Positions 61,215-64,000 of a DNA stretch of 64,000 nt are shown piece after piece (the first letter of the stretch is position 1; each line of letters opens with the position of its first letter). Origin of the DNA: Xanthocytophaga flava. GTDB lineage: Bacteria > Bacteroidota > Bacteroidia > Cytophagales > 172606-1. The notes under the pieces are model-generated. The model saw only the letters and a program-made list of their open reading frames with translations. It made no database searches and was not told the origin of the DNA. Location: the NCBI GenBank assembly GCA_030068525.1, contig JASJOS010000010.1:248001-312000 (forward strand). The letters run 5' to 3'. A program made the position numbers and the translations under genes.

Positions 61215-62993
61215 TTAATTGTATCCCGGATTCTGTTTTAATAACGGTGTTCCATTCACCACACTCAAGTCAATTTGATATTGAGGAATAGGAAAGTAGT
61301 TGTTTTTGCCATTAACATATTTTCCTCCTGACAGGTCTGTTGTTATTTTTGATTCATAACCAAAATAGTTTGTGAGAGACTGCCCGGCCTGGCCCCATCT
61401 GACCAAATCAAAAAAGCGATGTCCCTCCATGGCAAGCTCAATACCACGCTCATAGTAAATGGCTTGTAAAACATCTTCTTTACCTTTCCCTGCTAACGTT
61501 CCTGCTGGATAGGGTTTTACTTGATAGTTAGCTGCTGGTGTAGTGGAATAACCTGTTAGTGGATTCTCATCATCAATATAGGTATATAACCAGCCCGTTT
61601 TATCAGCAGCCCGGGTCCTTATTCTATTTACATATTCTTCCGCTTTAACCAGGCTTCCAGCATTTGCTTCAGCTTCGGCAGCCATCAATAACACATCTGC
61701 AAAACGGATAATCAGTACGTTAATCGCATTTCCGGGTGCCCATGAGCTCAAATCGGCATACAAGTCCTGTGTCTTTTGACGATGAACATTCTTTTTAGGG
61801 GCATAAGGTCCGGCAAATGCCTGATCACGTACCCAATCCTTACCTGGAAACAAGCCCCAATCGTGATACGGAATTCCCCTGCGTCCGATTGTCCAGTCTA
61901 TGCGTGGATCTAGAGGGCCTGCATCTGGCGTAAAGGGTGTAGAAGAAGATAGATTCATGTCATTTTTGATAGGATGACTATCATAATCAGTCAGATAAGG
62001 TAACCCGGTTCCATCTGTACGGTACATATTGGCAAGCATTTGTGAGGGCTGAAAAAAACCGCAACAGCTGAATGGCGCTCCTTCTCCATAAGGAAAGTTA
62101 AGCATTCCTCCCTGGTTGGCATTGGTAATGTCGAGTGTGCCATCATTCGCTACCATCTGAATGGCAAAAACAGATTCTGCATTATTTTTGGTAGCCGCAT
62201 CAAAGTTATCTTTAAAAGGTACAAGATCATATTTGAGTCCATTGGTGGTAACACCATTGGTGATGACATCTGTAAACACAGTCACTGCATCCGCAAATTT
62301 TTGCTCATAGAGATAGGTTTTACCCAAATATGCACCCGCAGCCCATTTATTCACACGTCCCACAAGTGTTTGCGTTTCAGGTAAGTTCTCGTATGCAAAT
62401 TTGAAGTCTGCCTCAATCATAGGCCATATGTCTTTGTCATTTGGCTGGTTAAAGTCCGTTGTAGATTCGTCGATCCAAGGCACCATATTCCACATTTTCT
62501 TGAGTTCAAAGTAATAATGAGCTCTTAAAAATCGGGCTTGAGCTTCGGTGTTGACTTTTTCCGGATCAGGTAAATCTTTTACCTGTGGCAATATTCTCAG
62601 TACCGCATTGGAGCGGGAAACACCTTCATACAAAGCCTTCCATTTGGTATTGAAAAAGCCATTATCTCCACCTGTTGCAAAAGTTGCAATGGCAGTAATG
62701 GGTGTTTGGTCTCCACCATCACTCCCTTTATGAGCTTCACCTCCCGTAATGGAGCCATAAATCCAGTTATCAGGGGCAGACTCCCATCCATTCCCTCCTG
62801 TAAAGTCTCCCTGTCCATCCAGTACGGCATACGCCCCTGTCAAAAGCTCATCAATTCCTTTGGCATTGGCCAGTACCTGATCACCTAACGCTCCCTGTGC
62901 TGGCTTATCTAAAAAGTTATCTTTACAACCTGGCAGGAAGACCAGACTACTCACGAATGAAAGAGCAACAATATATTTAATTATTTTTTTCAT
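61215..62993 (-). CDS. SusD/RagB-family outer-membrane lipoprotein
   Basis: This 592-residue protein has a lipoprotein signal with Cys at about residue 23 (FLPGCKDNF). The helical SusD fold follows, with N-terminal DELLTGAYAVLDGQ, TPR-like helices (QARFLRAHYYFELKKMWN) and the family C terminus HRFFDLVRWG and NNYFPIPQYQIDL. SusD proteins sit on the outer face of the outer membrane as lids on a SusC channel and bind glycans or peptides. It follows susC at 63015-64000 on the same strand with 21 bases between, so they are an operon. The substrate is unknown, since no catabolic enzymes are adjacent downstream. Confidence 0.93.
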   Translation of the reverse strand: MKKIIKYIVALSFVSSLVFLPGCKDNFLDKPAQGALGDQVLANAKGIDELLTGAYAVLDGQGDFTGGNGWESAPDNWIYGSITGGEAHKGSDGGDQTPITAIATFATGGDNGFFNTKWKALYEGVSRSNAVLRILPQVKDLPDPEKVNTEAQARFLRAHYYFELKKMWNMVPWIDESTTDFNQPNDKDIWPMIEADFKFAYENLPETQTLVGRVNKWAAGAYLGKTYLYEQKFADAVTVFTDVITNGVTTNGLKYDLVPFKDNFDAATKNNAESVFAIQMVANDGTLDITNANQGGMLNFPYGEGAPFSCCGFFQPSQMLANMYRTDGTGLPYLTDYDSHPIKNDMNLSSSTPFTPDAGPLDPRIDWTIGRRGIPYHDWGLFPGKDWVRDQAFAGPYAPKKNVHRQKTQDLYADLSSWAPGNAINVLIIRFADVLLMAAEAEANAGSLVKAEEYVNRIRTRAADKTGWLYTYIDDENPLTGYSTTPAANYQVKPYPAGTLAGKGKEDVLQAIYYERGIELAMEGHRFFDLVRWGQAGQSLTNYFGYESKITTDLSGGKYVNGKNNYFPIPQYQIDLSVVNGTPLLKQNPGYN

Positions 62994-63014
62994 ATGTAGG
63001 TTCTTCAGCGGTGA

Positions 63015-64000
63015 TCAAAAAGTAAGATTAAGTCCAACTGTATACTGTTTGGCAGACGGGTAAGATCCTTCATCAATACCAAATATGATTTGACTGCCAC
63101 TGGTATTGCGGCTCACTTCCGGATCAATACCAGAGTATTTGGTTAGGGTGAATAAATTGGTTGCCTGCACATAAAAGCGCAACTGCTGTATCCTTAACTT
63201 GGTCAGCAATGTAGGAGAAAGGGTATATCCCAATTGTATATTTTTAGCCCGCAAATACGATCCATTCTCTACAAAATAAGAATTAGGGACGCTAATTGTG
63301 CTAAAAGAACTTGCGTTTTCCTGAATAGGCGCTTTTGCATTATGATTTTCAGGTGTCCAGGAGTTATATAAGGCTGTTTTACTTTTGGCCCCTGAACGGG
63401 AGGAGTTAAAATCGGTCCACCACAAAGTTTGATTCCATATCTGGTTGCCCTGCACTCCATAGAAAAAGGTGCTCAGGTCCCATTGTTTATACGTAAATGC
63501 CAGGTTAAGACCATAACTAAAATCAGGATTGGGGTTTCCAAGCATCTGGCGGTCTGCTGCAGTGATCTGGCCATCTCCATTATTGTCAGCATATTTGAAA
63601 CGACCCAGCGCGGCACCATCCTGATACACTGCATCTGGGTTGCCTGTTTTTTGGGCAGCCTGTGCATTCGCATCTGTAATTTCCTCGGCAGAGTTCCAGA
63701 ATCCAACTACTTTATAGCCATAAAACTGACCAATAGAATTGCCAACCTGGTTGCGTACAATGGACGCTCCGTCAAAATCACGACTTTCCAGATCAAAATA
63801 ATTAGCAGAGTTACTTACTTTGACAATCTTATTATTGTAACTGGTAAATGTAAGCGTTGTACTTAATTTAAGATCCTGAGCTATATCAAAGATGGAATTG
63901 ACTTGCAGGTCAATGCCCTGGTTTTTCATTTGCCCAATATTGACAAAAGGTACTGCACCACCACCTGCTGTACCGATGAGAGAAGGATTAAAGAGTAGGT
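63015..64000 (-). CDS. SusC/RagA TonB-linked outer-membrane protein, 5' part outside window
   Basis: The visible 327 codons are the C-terminal part of a SusC-type TonB-dependent channel. The frame is open to the right edge with LFNPSLIGTAGGGAVPFVNIGQ before Met at 63929, so the gene starts outside. Barrel strands typical of the family are present: QVNSIFDIAQDLKLSTTLTF (as short strands), QVGNSIGQFYGYKVVG, NNGDGQITAADRQMLGNPNPDF, FTYKQWDLSTFFYGVQGN, the LRAKNIQLGYTL segment and the C-terminal AKQYTVGLNLTF ending in Phe. It pairs with the SusD gene directly downstream. Confidence 0.93.
   Translation of the reverse strand, partial: LLFNPSLIGTAGGGAVPFVNIGQMKNQGIDLQVNSIFDIAQDLKLSTTLTFTSYNNKIVKVSNSANYFDLESRDFDGASIVRNQVGNSIGQFYGYKVVGFWNSAEEITDANAQAAQKTGNPDAVYQDGAALGRFKYADNNGDGQITAADRQMLGNPNPDFSYGLNLAFTYKQWDLSTFFYGVQGNQIWNQTLWWTDFNSSRSGAKSKTALYNSWTPENHNAKAPIQENASSFSTISVPNSYFVENGSYLRAKNIQLGYTLSPTLLTKLRIQQLRFYVQATNLFTLTKYSGIDPEVSRNTSGSQIIFGIDEGSYPSAKQYTVGLNLTF

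Overview
The window looks like chromosomal DNA of a Bacteroidota bacterium, most likely a member of the Cytophagales. The supporting evidence is the gliding protein GldC, a SusC/SusD pair, a GLPGLI-family protein beside an outer-membrane beta-barrel receptor, promoter-like TTG-N20-23-TAnnTTTG sequences, low GC, weak ribosome binding sites and many hypothetical lipoproteins. No rRNA, tRNA, prophage, transposase or CRISPR array was seen.

Layout. 1-6.8 kb: the 3' part of treY (trehalose synthesis), a CHASE3-type sensor kinase with a CheY-like partner, a PAP2 phosphatase and a 2OG-Fe(II) dioxygenase. 6.8-13.9 kb: an ArnT/PMT-like glycosyltransferase, an endonuclease III-like protein, a GT2 glycosyltransferase with a possibly leaderless mRNA, TerC, GldC, a DUF2167 protein and an MTHFR-like protein lacking the classical catalytic Glu. 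14-16.8 kb: a two-subunit 3-oxoacid CoA-transferase, preceded by an ordered array of palindromic sites, then a BatA-like VWA protein. 17-22 kb: cytochrome c maturation genes ccmB and ccmC-D-E-F, with a Cys-type CcmE. 22.4-26 kb: a beta-barrel receptor plus GLPGLI protein. 26-38 kb: housekeeping and membrane genes (DUF2520, PlsC-like acyltransferase, pyrophosphatase, UMF1 transporter, YiaA/B protein, YigZ, TPR proteins, an exported RidA, a YdiJ-like FAD/Fe-S dehydrogenase). 38.5-40.5 kb: a PAS sensor kinase.

40.6-46.1 kb is the best-delimited transcription unit. A consensus promoter and a near-perfect palindrome lie directly before a DoxX gene. Two ABC ATPases, two membrane permeases, a YtrA-type GntR regulator and an exported beta-rich protein follow, and the unit ends in a perfect 25-bp terminator stem. 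The palindrome carries AGTGTA...TACACT, which resembles the operator reported for Bacillus YtrA, so the unit is probably autoregulated and may answer cell-envelope stress.

46-64 kb: a lipoprotein, an ECF sigma factor with a translationally coupled membrane partner, an alpha/beta hydrolase, a GH29 fucosidase, several hypothetical proteins, a divergent lysR-mdaB pair, a truncated histidine-kinase fragment, small His-rich and membrane proteins, a Tat-exported sugar-isomerase-like protein, and susD plus the 3' part of susC at the right edge. Two 113-bp copies of a MITE-like element with 27-bp terminal inverted repeats lie in opposite orientation near 48.6 and 57.1 kb. Other inverted repeats lie near 34.9 and 47.1 kb.
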